Positions 12,601 through 16,870 of a stretch of DNA of 21,503 nt are shown one piece after another. The stretch is from Elusimicrobiota bacterium (lineage in GTDB: Bacteria > Elusimicrobiota > Elusimicrobia > 2-01-FULL-59-12 > JACPXA01). Location: NCBI GenBank assembly GCA_016196785.1, contig JACPXA010000141.1, positions 1-21,503 on the forward strand. Direction: 5' to 3'. The notes beneath the pieces are model-generated. The model did not search any database. It saw nothing but the letters and a program-made list of their open reading frames with translations, and had not been told where the DNA came from. Made by a program: the position numbers and the translations under genes. The stretch's first letter is position 1; every line of letters starts with the position of its first letter.

Positions 12601-12781
12601 CCTCTCCCTTGAGGGAGGAGGATGAAGACCATGGGCGGCTCAGCCATGTGGGAATGAGTTTCTGCAGATGAACGGTGAATGACGTCTTATTCAGCGGCAG
12701 TGGGAACGCGGCGGTGCCGGCGCACAGGACCTGCGTGTGAAAATAGACGAGCGCCATCGCCAGTGCGATGACGCGGTTCAT
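272..12781 (-). CDS. Giant secreted YD-repeat (RHS-like) protein, C-terminus apparently truncated
   Basis: The protein has about 4169 residues from the ATG at 12781. That start is chosen because it gives a classic signal peptide (MNRVIALAM, hydrophobic core, then CAGTAA). The frame is open to 13003, but that longer start lies inside the regulatory repeats; an ATG at 12847 is the main alternative. Residues about 60-95 contain an embedded palindromic repeat. From about 260 to 3000 there are dozens of YD motifs (YD-x-x-G-R-L/V), the beta-shell-forming repeat of RHS/teneurin-type proteins. An Asp/His-rich insert lies at about 2480-2515. A hydrophobic cluster follows at about 3020-3100, then a Gly/Ala-rich stretch, then a region of about 1000 residues ending in units of about 199 residues. 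I see no RHS core motif closing the shell and no known toxin domain. The last 22 residues (from about 340 down to 275) are antisense to another gene's repeats, so the true C-terminus is probably lost. Export to the cell surface is inferred; function is unknown. Confidence 0.85.
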   Translation of the reverse strand: MNRVIALAMALVYFHTQVLCAGTAAFPLPLNKTSFTVHLQKLIPTWLSRPWSSSSSLKGEGRVKSGDGSISLPSPLEGEGGRRPGEGTLKGVFAQAFKQGLLRHRRVLSFLPGVPGMHRQQPYVFHAWPDVSSDPNNSYSRDRERQSGYSSLERVREGERLSTSALGLRQELDQLRRQQYRPQGLATSVAPTINTGRASQRPTAANPATALDRALAEQQAQRVVTDVELQADIEEATRGTRGIASRRRVREDGTVENYDTYNRLTSIENEKVTDPNTGVTLSRKTTFGYGGSGSQPTRITYVDTAPDGTVQSTAERDQIQFDDQRRVVFYRETTRNAEGEVTEVRERRNIQYRDPQEGGQQNVTDYQEVVTDRVGSTLTTEWSRGTYYVNPQWTGSSDRTHPRFFLGGYTSMTTGPDGVTYTAQWSRMTYDPTGRLASYLQVSRSSLGDHLVTTEGSSYSYGSDGRIASFTQRLSDEHGNISTIAQSGSIYDPQGRILEYTRTISDHRGTTWQETTSLIQYDFKGRQISYQRTLTDPQGTLTTIQWQAGAPGFASTHNRLGLLLAFTETITSGSLRIERSTVGIVYDERTGTVLHSRVTVRTSGTTNIRTASHTEDRTVSGQVSSTEDRVHDQGFDERGTLVRDVWTNTIRTDITATGFTETRVLLDVTTVTRRSGIELDGAGRTVRYQDLETTSAAPGVSLQRIAFGVVYDPLGHVVESQEQLTTAAGLNILTSRSGIRYNGLNQTIGLHTVIHTTGAGMDRTEDTLRSEISYTPFGDEVAGYRERTTSTDAPGLVTERTWRAAEFNRNGQFTRTLQETHLTGSDPVHGSFNITRQTETRDIRYDRSGRIIGNTERSTSSEASDLVILTAISGVTYDAEGHQATFVQSTTRRDRTGQRLEVTSTVTRSAPQFTQATPMRDGGILTGYTERTELTGRDGTQTLNHVTTAIRRDIVWHPTGNPISYIERITSSDAPELVSLVTRRDTLDAQGRVTQFNLTTVLETWDGRRLNTTLLERTQNTYDALGRIIAYRERTVTSERPWAPTTHEWQGTYTIQNQLQSSQELFVTRGRDRMSGDAIDLRQETTQHDRVYNSLGQLVSFVQHSRQSGTASERLGLPSSWMQMAHQERLAWLNGVVFRIGNSDIAFRSLSPAQRTELLAGGETSVGGRLLALGGASVVWELQTESTIRRSQTTHNRLDQLTRFAEEGNDQSGAYTRQWQAIGPTPYDLQNRLVSFRERTDRPGELTITTERQHTEYAGRGLPSLTRERTTTSADRGATLTTTFDMAYDSLGRLIGQTRIERRHGVSENGSVLDQTTTTIQDRTHYNLLGQVSGYRQISHDGSSQVVTIAQFFGVSYDPAGRQYRFLLETVRSGQLPRGEQALDGTSRTLREESRTIRSHTGYTPTGRAATTQETVRTSREEMISTIDTSIAYNQRGQAVRTETRTRRQGPGVEHVVETSRSGVEYNDLGLPTRWVDRAPGPNGRDVTTATEQVTYDQQGRVSHRRIISSEGGQPSDYTQRLSYDSLSRLTQTMTDGRVNGILYVQLKELFGYDLVGRPLLTFTEGYTGGQLNRYTRWNTYDPQGRLEMTETNGIVSTQVYERLRNFFEYDTKERAVMTRVEGRIAGLLNRYTQQNIYIGDTLNQTIIRGTVNGISNVLRTTSGMAYDQGGRLESQRVEEFRGRTLFERYLQTFTYRDGLVIRMAMEGTVAGVANVSRTQETLQYDAQGNPAEVHTRETRGGALYEDIVTRSTYDPTSGQVIQSTESGLRGESQLQLTHTFRYNQTLGQVTQLHTQGTMITHGIMILIDFQDTFSYYQDGPHAGRIHLVERRGQDETGRLLGGRRTLTTYDSLGRTATILVQGTTVGLDDRTTTLNRVDTFFYDPETYQPARVRTVTDSFVHEILERTHQDVTVVNEYDRDGVLVGGFGQGISTTSDRYGIVTHGTLTQRYLAIQGQLRLTSASTDSSTQQGATTTRQFVTVNYTYDEQTGQLRSAQGSGSGTTVTRHADGTSSVTEFTLDQAYVIQAGQALLSQSIQRSLTRQGSSVTTQTSLTNNTYDSLGRLIQTTGEARGTTTVTNGDGTRTVTEFTSQSEYMVRWGQALVTRTTSHSTSRTQGDSTITVQDGETRFTYDDSGRLTGATGNARGTTTVINADGTRTVTEFTSQSEYMVRWGQALVTRTESQSTTTNPDGSTSSSTITVTYTYNDLGQLTGARGSGTSTSRDALGNVTTSEITQTYIIQWGMALVSEVTTRSTTTRGTGSTTTSSTTVRYFYDAEGRLIGGEGTGEGTTTTANLDGSVTTTRFTTHQRYGAIHGQAVLLDATTSSTTTSTLDASTRTEAVTVTYTYNELGQLIGASGTGTITGADRDGNPITGTIQQTYVVIGGQALISESVVDTTTTLHGGGTVTEHFRIRNDYDLATGRLLKTSTEGVTHDSVQGLITRHNFTDTYEYNPDGSYRVTREGTTEIGSMTTPSYGGGSRSHRPPRYQDDDRHHLMMDDGFRDDWSDDRGFSDSREPVFTPKVTKHWHVVTEYAADGRILSVTDRSTTQHHDAGVTEVSDVHDVYTYHDNRTLASIERTGTTTLSGSGGTVVREWHQTTTFEQINGRTLASTIEDRSIIHNADGTADHLNSVTRNTYDTEGNLTGSRTDGETLRYDTRSGQVIGRAESHRVVAYERGRITSDVEHGRQMGNIRDGEGNLVGGARYVTQRTYGYDTDTSRQASRETTDTWVEGSGGTHEERTNIRYNREGLVIGYDYARYHTNAVGAEGNQITYAGSGERQAISGGVHGTVHEIRYDSLNRPIYQREFRNFAEEAGIPGADLKHGSAWITTETHYDVQGRVVWQSTTASGSARETPWNGIRGYNGSFSITYIQSGMTYDQLGRLTGYQYASTGPTVVQDKKNPFIAYLTTTGHVTMTLDQLGRVTQTITTYRWDLDKKHYSNGTITTVIQGFNEFGRPTSSITYNNTFTRTPNAKVTDTRVYHNTYVYDDQGRLLRTDNQQIAGRMDAKRTGFWSSWVGRIIAIAVVVVVSILTFGIGSYAGVAVLAHLAIGLKLAIVFVTSMLMTRLQTGSWKAGLVAGIVAAATVGILQIPVVKNFVDKIFTAVGDFFKDFFQKIKAAFGGATAAISTGITDGALAGGAAGAAGGTSGLLPSARYITSFSTFLKLWGIQTLREFTMSESIQLLSRNSALRPFAFTLASVGMFALEWATGLNLSGRADVAGQNPSLFRPRLRFAGNALQEAVTLKQALFNMKGLGRLAFERAFSDLLQFPLTKFLGRENAFAPLLTMWTGRLGSAMAHGASSSLFGWQYHVAFDRGHYQLIKERAGMQIVTTYAADQNGRPTSRILDQSRFFQPAFLTKRDLHALRNDKDFKQRFPDLNLSDADFRRLVKGVSFSRTDLKTTVFLSVTERSLDRLSERLGESTELVNELRSFLATHEAGLDAGGFTRDRTLTIARDAVTRYDGSQELVTSGLSLSGRDRSGAIFSITLDPRHPTPKPVYQLLFDPTKTFDDRAKAQLIATFREFLTDRQMALFEQNVKQNLDTLNTLLRSRGEENLWQPRGFSFSTDMERTTIVLTNLATHETVSAQFGMDTERLAHEVLPASTLIHLKTLATQAAKSSVATDPKVIESLKAGILANLLSGALAAVKLTLAPDKLASYQALLLLSSESAQALLSFLSPARQRQFQVNTTIMSREAHQPAGGHLMNVTVLLSPHKDEITGITQTFQDRSLRIVSITYTLPTTTVSQLGGITYRSTHGEALRDLRVLTPEELRQAQAMAQKKFNAATFGRYILEGVSVTLANDGKRVSLELRDPTGYRGSVTYTPSFREMFQKLTTVTPESLTVASPHLEFLDTLTAGQASASLKELIKGAYQQILSGQLDLAAFQNIMSHIQSFSLSYGTADQPPSFALTAMVSGLPNGPPAAVTMAYTPLKDINPITYQPRDLPNGTMSYRSTHWEALRDLGVLSESDLTRIEQLAEAKWGDKALTRFTKEGFSVSIGEEGTRISVDLRDHNGNRGFLVFSPETPRAHESLLVSSSSLQFLDNLTGGQATLSLKAFIREAADQARDGRLNPTAFQALLQQVQSFSLSYGGTEAVPTFLVTAMLAGLPNGPPAAVTVSYSHRQGQGSQFDFATLRADALERLGLVSRQTNLACCRQCLLEGLPSFSSG
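343..1531 (-). repeat. C-terminal 199-residue duplications in the giant protein
   Basis: Two long units are visible. One starts with YRSTHGEALRDL (Tyr codon 1523-1525) and the next with YRSTHWEALRDL (Tyr codon 926-928), exactly 597 bp apart. Shared landmarks in each unit are EG-x-SV, LRD-x-x-G-x-RG, FLD-x-LT-x-GQA, QSFSLSYG and GLPNGPPAAVT. DNA identity is high around 892-925 and 1491-1524. A third unit begins with the diverged DALERLGLV at about 344-373 and breaks off. Confidence 0.8.
5600..6990 (-). repeat. Seven-unit tandem array combining YD and GQAL motifs
   Basis: Within the giant protein, seven units of about 74 residues (222 bp) each carry a YD motif and a second motif of the form G-Q/M-A-L/V (GQALLSQS, WGQALVTRT twice, WGMALVSEV, GQAVLLDA, GQALISES, GQLRLTSA). 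The intervening residues are rich in Thr and Ser, which suggests regular beta strands. The array is more regular than the rest of the YD region. Confidence 0.7.
6237..6532 (-). repeat. Perfect 74-bp direct repeat inside the YD array
   Basis: Bases 6237-6310 and 6459-6532 match at every position by eye. The offset is 222 bp, exactly 74 codons. Both encode the stretch running from TRTVTEF through QSEYMVRWGQALVTR. Flanking sequence diverges. This points to a recent unit duplication or to gene conversion between units. Confidence 0.85.
12503..12622. repeat. Pair of palindromic repeat elements inside the giant gene
   Basis: At 12543-12565 the arms CCCTCTCC and GGAGAGGG flank a short centre. A second, less perfect copy at 12601-12622 has CCTCTCCC followed by GAGGGAGGAGG. 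They resemble the dispersed CCCTCTCCC...GGGAGAGGG palindromes common between genes in many bacteria. Here they are translated in frame, giving residues like PSPLEGEGGRRPGEG and SLKGEGR just after the signal peptide. Confidence 0.65.
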
Positions 12782-12783
12782 GA

Positions 12784-12799
12784 ATACCGCTTTCGGTAT
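12784..12799. promoter_or_regulatory. Hairpin directly upstream of the giant gene's start codon
   Basis: The minus strand reads ATACCG, loop AAAG, CGGTAT, then TTC and the start ATG at 12781. The 6-bp stem is perfect and occupies the place where a Shine-Dalgarno site would be expected; no good GGAGG-like site is seen there. It could control translation or be a protein-binding site. There is no U tract, so it is not a terminator. Confidence 0.4.
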
Positions 12800-12802
12800 G
12801 AG

Positions 12803-12856
12803 CTGAGAGCCCGTCACCGTCGCACGGCCCCACCAGCGATTCGCCATCACTCTCAG
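12803..12856. promoter_or_regulatory. 7-bp inverted repeat enclosing about 40 bases
   Basis: CTGAGAG at 12803-12809 and CTCTCAG at 12850-12856 (plus strand) are perfect inverted copies. They could form the stem of a leader structure in transcripts of the giant gene or an operator. The right arm overlaps a candidate -10 box at 12855-12860. Chance occurrence is possible. Confidence 0.25.
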
Positions 12857-12909
12857 TGTAGAGAATGAATGTTGAGATTGTGTGAAGATTCCGTTAAGTT
12901 TTGATGAAG
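12855..12909 (-). promoter_or_regulatory. PHO-box-like array 1 with -10 box, upstream of the giant gene
   Basis: Read on the minus strand, four consecutive 11-mers are CTTCATCAAAA (12909-12899), CTTAACGGAAT, CTTCACACAAT and CTCAACATTCA (ending 12866). The first six bases follow CT-T/C-A/C-A-T/C. Ten bases after the last hexamer lies TACACT (12860-12855), a plausible -10 box. Tandem direct repeats of 11 bp ending about 10 bp before a -10 box are the layout of PhoB/PhoP-type response-regulator sites that replace a -35 box. The assignment to that family is inference. Confidence 0.5.
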
Positions 12910-12947
12910 TTTCGAGAGACGGCTCGGTGGCGTTCATCGTCGCTCTA

Positions 12948-13001
12948 AGTGTACCTGGATGGGATAAAGATTTCCTTAAGAGGATGTAAACGACTTGTAA
13001 C
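12948..13001 (-). promoter_or_regulatory. PHO-box-like array 2 with -10 box, upstream of the giant gene
   Basis: On the minus strand the 11-mers are GTTACAAGTCG (13001-12991), TTTACATCCTC, TTAAGGAAATC and TTTATCCCATC (ending 12958). The leading hexamers GTTACA, TTTACA, TTAAGG and TTTATC keep an exact 11-bp phase. A TACACT hexamer at 12953-12948 follows 9 bases after the last hexamer, the same -10 sequence as in array 1. This suggests a second, upstream promoter under the same control. Confidence 0.45.
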
Positions 13002-13039
13002 ATTTTTAGAGGGCTTCGGAGGGAAGGCTCCGTCGGAAC

Positions 13040-13083
13040 TTTATCGAAATTTAATCTAAAGTTAATGAAAACGTAATCTTCAG
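13040..13083 (+). promoter_or_regulatory. PHO-box-like array 3 in the divergent region
   Basis: On the plus strand TTTATC (13040), TTAATC (13051), TTAATG (13062) and GTAATC (13073) recur every 11 bp. No convincing -10 box follows at 10 bp. The ATTA core reads similarly on the other strand, so the direction is uncertain. It lies 109-152 bp upstream of the small gene's start. Confidence 0.35.
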
Positions 13084-13114
13084 GGAGCGGACCTCGCTGA
13101 CCATGTCCTCATTG

Positions 13115-13147
13115 TTTACCAATCCTTTACAACAGACCTGGAAAATT
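13115..13147 (+). promoter_or_regulatory. Two-unit PHO-box-like repeat upstream of the small coiled-coil gene
   Basis: TTTACCAATCC (13115) and TTTACAACAGA (13126) are adjacent 11-mers on the plus strand. Ten bases after TTTACA lies AAAATT (13142-13147), a poor -10 box (3 of 6). The site is 61-77 bp upstream of the GTG start at 13192. Confidence 0.35.
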
Positions 13148-13179
13148 TGAGGGAGTTCTGTTAGACTATGGGTGATTTC

Positions 13180-13187
13180 GGAGGTGA
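13180..13187 (+). promoter_or_regulatory. Shine-Dalgarno site deciding the GTG start at 13192
   Basis: GGAGGTGA lies with its GGAGG core seven bases before GTG at 13192. The alternative ATG at 13168 lies upstream of this site and has no comparable one, so GTG is preferred. Confidence 0.7.
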
Positions 13188-13191
13188 GAGA

Positions 13192-13563
13192 GTGGGCAAA
13201 TCCATTGTGCGCATTGTCGGGGTGTGTGGAACTGTGGCGGTGATGCTCTGGGCGGCCTATTGGTTCATGGCACGCGGGGTACGACTGCGGGGAGCCTCGC
13301 TCGGTGGACGACCCCAGACGGCCTCGGAGCGGGCACGCCTCCAAGCACAGGTACAGAAAACGATGAAGATGTTAGAGGAGCAACGCCGGTTGCAGGATCA
13401 GTTTCGGCTTGGCCAACCGTCAGGGACGGTGATGCCTGGACAAGGCGAGGCCTTGAAGGCGTTGAAGAGCATTGAAGAGATCAATCGCCTCAACCGGATG
13501 AATCAAGAATTGCGGCCGCAGTCTCCCCCGCCCCCTCCTTCGACACCACCCCCCTCCCGCTAG
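13192..13563 (+). CDS. Small membrane-anchored coiled-coil protein with Pro-rich tail
   Basis: The protein has 123 residues from GTG 13192. Residues about 4-26 (IVRIVGVCGTVAVMLWAAYWFM) form one hydrophobic helix, preceded by a lysine, which suggests an inner-membrane anchor or an uncleaved signal. Residues about 40-105 are charged and rich in Glu, Gln, Arg and Leu in a coiled-coil-like pattern, with a Gly/Pro break in the middle. The tail is proline-rich (PPPPPSTPPPSR). I recognise no family. It is divergent from the giant gene and convergent with RND transporter 1, whose 3' end it overlaps by 74 bp, leaving no room for a terminator between them. The strong ribosome-binding site and coherent protein features argue that it is real. 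A role with the giant protein, through the shared control region, is only inferred. Confidence 0.7.
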   Translation: MGKSIVRIVGVCGTVAVMLWAAYWFMARGVRLRGASLGGRPQTASERARLQAQVQKTMKMLEEQRRLQDQFRLGQPSGTVMPGQGEALKALKSIEEINRLNRMNQELRPQSPPPPPSTPPPSR

Positions 13564-16500
13564 CCCACCAGCGTTTCACGTCCTCGAGGATGAGGTAGCT
13601 TCCCGGCACGATAAAGAGCGTCAGAAACGTAGAGAATGTCAGTCCGCCGATCACGGTGAGGGCGAGCGGCGACCAGAGGCTTCCACTTTCCCCGCGCTGG
13701 AACACCATCGGAAGCAACCCCAGCAAGGTGGAGAGGGTCGTCATCAGAATCGGTCGGAACCGCTCCTGGCTAACCGCCAGGATGGCTCGCAAGAGCGAGC
13801 GTTCTGCCTTGACATCGTTGATCCGGTCAATCAAGATGATGGCGTTTTTCACCACCAATCCTCCCAGCATGATGAACCCAATGTACACCGCGATCGTCAC
13901 CGCCGTCCCAGTCAACCAGAGGGTGATGATAGCGCCGAAGGACGCCATGGGAACGCTCAACATGATGATCAGGGGTTGCGCGTAGGATTCGAAAAGACAG
14001 GCGAGCAACATGTAGATGAGTAAAAGCATCAGCAATAATGCCAACCGAAAGGCCCGTTCGTTTTCCTGCATTTGCACGTAATCTCCCCCGATCTGATAGA
14101 AGTATCCCGGGGGGATGGTAATGTCCCTGGCGCGTGCCATGACCTGGTTCACCGCGGTGCTCAACGCCAACCCGGTTCGATTGGCGCTCACCTGAATCAC
14201 CCGCACCTTATCCTTTCGCCAGACCTCGCTCGCCGTCAAGGCAAACTCAAAATTGGCCATCTGATTGAGCGGAACGTGTAGTTCGTCTGGAGTCGCGAGT
14301 GTCAGGAGATGGACATCTTCAACGGTCTTGCGGTCCTTTTCCTGGAGGCGGGCGACGGTTTCGACCTGCGCGTTGGCGGTATGGAAATACGTTGCCCGGA
14401 GCCCGCGCATCTCGGCGTGCAGGGACTCCGCCACATCCCGGGTGGTGAGGCCGAAGGCCGCCGCCCGCGGCTTGTCCACCAGCACCTGCACCTCGGGCCG
14501 TCCCGGTTTATATCGGAGCTTGACATCGGTGAAACCCTTGATGCTCTCCAGGCGCTGGGCGAACGCCGAGGCCAGTTGGCGAAGGACGGTGTAGTCATGA
14601 CCGTAGAGCTCGATGATAAACTCGTTGGCGCTCTGCGGTTCGGAGAAGTGGATGAAGGCATCGTACTGTGCGCCGATGTCAGCGACCTGGGGTCGGAGTT
14701 GTCGGATGACCTCTTTCGTGGAGGCGGCCCGCTGGGTTCTGGGGTTCAATGTGACGTACACCTTGGAGGACCATCCCTCAACGCGTGAGGCGACAGATTT
14801 GATCATCGGCTTCAACGCTGTTGAGTTATTGAGCATTCGCTCCACGTCGGCTACCACCTGGTTGGAGATGTCGAGCTTCGTTCCCGAGGGGAGTTCCACA
14901 AAAATAATAAACTCGTTCTGTTCACTGGAAACCGAGAACTCTTTTTCCAACCGAGACCGGTAGATGAGGGCAGAACAGATGAACAGGGTGAGCACGATCC
15001 CCACCATGCGGTAGCGACGTCGGGCGCACCAGGCGGCCACATGCCGAAACCGCTGCCAGCCGGTGGCTTGGCTTCGTTCGCTACGCTCGGCTGGCATCCT
15101 GCCCGCCACGGCGAACGGAGGGGCTTCGGCTGGGTTTTTTAAGACCTGCCAGAGGTGCACGAGGCGGGGAGCGGTCCAATGCCACGCTGCCAAGCTGCCG
15201 CGCCGTGTCAGTTTGGCGCTCCGTTGGAGGAACCGCTGGACCGGCGCCATCCGTGTCGCGAGGGCGGCCCAGCGAGGATCGTCAACCCACCGAGTCGGGT
15301 GGGGGGCGCCGGCCGACTGACCGACGAGAGCTGGAAGCATTCGAGACGCCAACAGGGGAACCAGGGTAATCGCGACAAGCAGGGAGGCCATGAGCGCGTA
15401 GGTCACCGTCAAGGCCAGCCCGCTGTAGAGCATCCGGATCTCTGGGGTGATGAAGAGGATCGGCAAGAACACGATCACCGTCGTCAGGGTCGAGGCCACG
15501 ATGGCGAGGCTCACCTTCCCGGTGGCATCCACCACCATTCGCTCCACCTCGTCCTGCGTCAGGGACGTCACGCTTCTCCCCTGAAGCCGTAATTGCTTCA
15601 TCTGTCGTTCCAGCGCTGCCTGGAGGATGGTGATCACCACGATGGCGTCATCCACAATGAGGCCGATGGCGAGCGTCAACCCCGACAGCGTCATCACGTT
15701 CAACCCGATGGAGCTCGCGTGCATGCCGGCGAAGGTGATCAAGATCGAAACCGGGATGGACACGACAATCATCGTGGTATACTTCCAGCTCCGGAAAAAG
15801 AACCACAAGAGCCCCGACGCGAGGAGCGCCCCCAGCATCAAGGCCTCCCTGACGGTGCCCATCGCTTCCTTAATATGCGTGGCCTGGTTGGCCACCGTCT
15901 CGATCTTGATGTCGGGATCAAGGCCTCGGGCGAAGTGCGCCACCACCTGCTGAATCCGCTCGGCCACCTTCACCGTGTTCGTCTGGCTCTCCTTCTGGAT
16001 GTACACGGAGACGGACGGCCGGTTGTTCAGTCGCGCGTAGCTTTGGGCTTCCAGGTAAAAATCCCGCACCTCGGCGATGTCCTTGAGGCGAATGCGGGAC
16101 CCTTCCTTGGTGACCGCCACCCCGAATTCCTTCAACTCGTCCACCGTTTGGAAGGTCCCCAGGGTTCGAACCAGGTAGGCATCCCGCTGGCGTTCGACCT
16201 TCCCGGTGAGGAGGTTCAGGTTGTTGAGACCGATGAGGCTGATGACATGGCGAATGGGGAGGCCAAAGGCCTGGAGCTTGCCGTGGTCGAACTCGACCAG
16301 GATCTTCCGCTCTCGCCCGCCCCCGATCTCTACATTCGCGACCCCGTCAATGCGGGTGAGGAGCGGTTTCAGCTGGTACTCCACCATGTCACGGAGCATC
16401 TCCGGGGTGTGGTGTTCGGCGGTGAGCGCCGAGATCATGATCGGTGCCTCGGCTTCTTCGTATCGCGCCACCACCGGTTTTTCGATATCCTTGGGCAACA

Positions 16501-16867
16501 CGTTCTTAATCTTCGCGAGCCGTTCTTGGATGTCGAGCGCCGCAAAGCGCATGTCGGTGCGGGGGTCATAGGAGAGCGTGACGGTGGAGCGTTCTTTCCG
16601 AGAGACCGAGAGCACATGCCTTAGCCCGGCGGAGGCGCTGATGGCCTCCTCCACGGGTTTGGTGATGAGGTTCTCGATATCCTCCGGCGGCATGCCGCCC
16701 CGGACCCCGATGATGATGGTGAGCGTCCCAGAGGAGGTATTCGGCATCAGATCCACCGGCAGGCGAAAAAACCCCCCGACGCCCAGGAGGCAGGCCCCGG
16801 CGAACATCATGGAGATGGCGATGGGTCGTCTAACGGCGAACCGGGTGAGGTTGAGACCCCCAGGCAC
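13490..16867 (-). CDS. RND-family transporter (HAE1/AcrB-like inner-membrane pump)
   Basis: The protein has 1125 residues and a GTG start with a strong Shine-Dalgarno site. It is a full-length RND permease: TM1 about 15-35, a porter half, TM2-TM6 about 341-507, TM7 about 619-637, a second porter half, and TM8-TM12 about 941-1094. The proton-relay residues are present: the Asp pair D406/D407 in TM4 (GLIVDD) and K1007 in TM10 (GGLVVKNA). It probably exports amphiphilic compounds or envelope components by proton antiport with a periplasmic adaptor and outer-membrane channel, neither of which is in this window. The TM6-TM7 cytoplasmic linker (about 508-618) is about 110 residues, far longer than in AcrB, and contains a repeat-derived ERSERS stretch. 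It is the last gene of the operon and follows the lipoprotein gene by 3 bp. Substrate is unknown. Confidence 0.93.
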   Translation of the reverse strand: MPGGLNLTRFAVRRPIAISMMFAGACLLGVGGFFRLPVDLMPNTSSGTLTIIIGVRGGMPPEDIENLITKPVEEAISASAGLRHVLSVSRKERSTVTLSYDPRTDMRFAALDIQERLAKIKNVLPKDIEKPVVARYEEAEAPIMISALTAEHHTPEMLRDMVEYQLKPLLTRIDGVANVEIGGGRERKILVEFDHGKLQAFGLPIRHVISLIGLNNLNLLTGKVERQRDAYLVRTLGTFQTVDELKEFGVAVTKEGSRIRLKDIAEVRDFYLEAQSYARLNNRPSVSVYIQKESQTNTVKVAERIQQVVAHFARGLDPDIKIETVANQATHIKEAMGTVREALMLGALLASGLLWFFFRSWKYTTMIVVSIPVSILITFAGMHASSIGLNVMTLSGLTLAIGLIVDDAIVVITILQAALERQMKQLRLQGRSVTSLTQDEVERMVVDATGKVSLAIVASTLTTVIVFLPILFITPEIRMLYSGLALTVTYALMASLLVAITLVPLLASRMLPALVGQSAGAPHPTRWVDDPRWAALATRMAPVQRFLQRSAKLTRRGSLAAWHWTAPRLVHLWQVLKNPAEAPPFAVAGRMPAERSERSQATGWQRFRHVAAWCARRRYRMVGIVLTLFICSALIYRSRLEKEFSVSSEQNEFIIFVELPSGTKLDISNQVVADVERMLNNSTALKPMIKSVASRVEGWSSKVYVTLNPRTQRAASTKEVIRQLRPQVADIGAQYDAFIHFSEPQSANEFIIELYGHDYTVLRQLASAFAQRLESIKGFTDVKLRYKPGRPEVQVLVDKPRAAAFGLTTRDVAESLHAEMRGLRATYFHTANAQVETVARLQEKDRKTVEDVHLLTLATPDELHVPLNQMANFEFALTASEVWRKDKVRVIQVSANRTGLALSTAVNQVMARARDITIPPGYFYQIGGDYVQMQENERAFRLALLLMLLLIYMLLACLFESYAQPLIIMLSVPMASFGAIITLWLTGTAVTIAVYIGFIMLGGLVVKNAIILIDRINDVKAERSLLRAILAVSQERFRPILMTTLSTLLGLLPMVFQRGESGSLWSPLALTVIGGLTFSTFLTLFIVPGSYLILEDVKRWWASGRGVVSKEGAGETAAAILDSSG
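15072..15089. repeat. Dispersed-repeat-like motif inside the RND 1 linker
   Basis: The plus strand reads CTTCGTTCGCTACGCTCG. This string resembles dispersed repeats common in intergenic DNA of many bacteria. Here it encodes the in-frame ERSERS stretch at residues about 594-599, in the long TM6-TM7 linker. Copy number in the genome cannot be judged from this window. Confidence 0.4.
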
Positions 16868-16870
16868 GGG

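Noticed and set aside
12784..12799. Hairpin considered as a transcription terminator
   Set aside because: No T tract follows on either strand, and it lies directly before a start codon.
12782..13003. Giant gene starting at 13003
   Set aside because: That start lies within the 11-bp regulatory repeats and places about 74 residues before the signal peptide.
13139..13167. TGGAAA / TAGACT as a sigma-70 promoter for the small gene
   Set aside because: Spacing is 17 bp but both hexamers match the consensus poorly.
12782..13191. Known riboswitch in the intergenic region
   Set aside because: I compared by eye with the c-di-GMP type and saw no matching conserved core; only short hairpins are evident.
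15593..16624. 343-codon plus-strand open frame opposite RND 1
   Set aside because: Antisense shadow of a well-conserved RND gene; the composition is typical of a complementary-strand frame.
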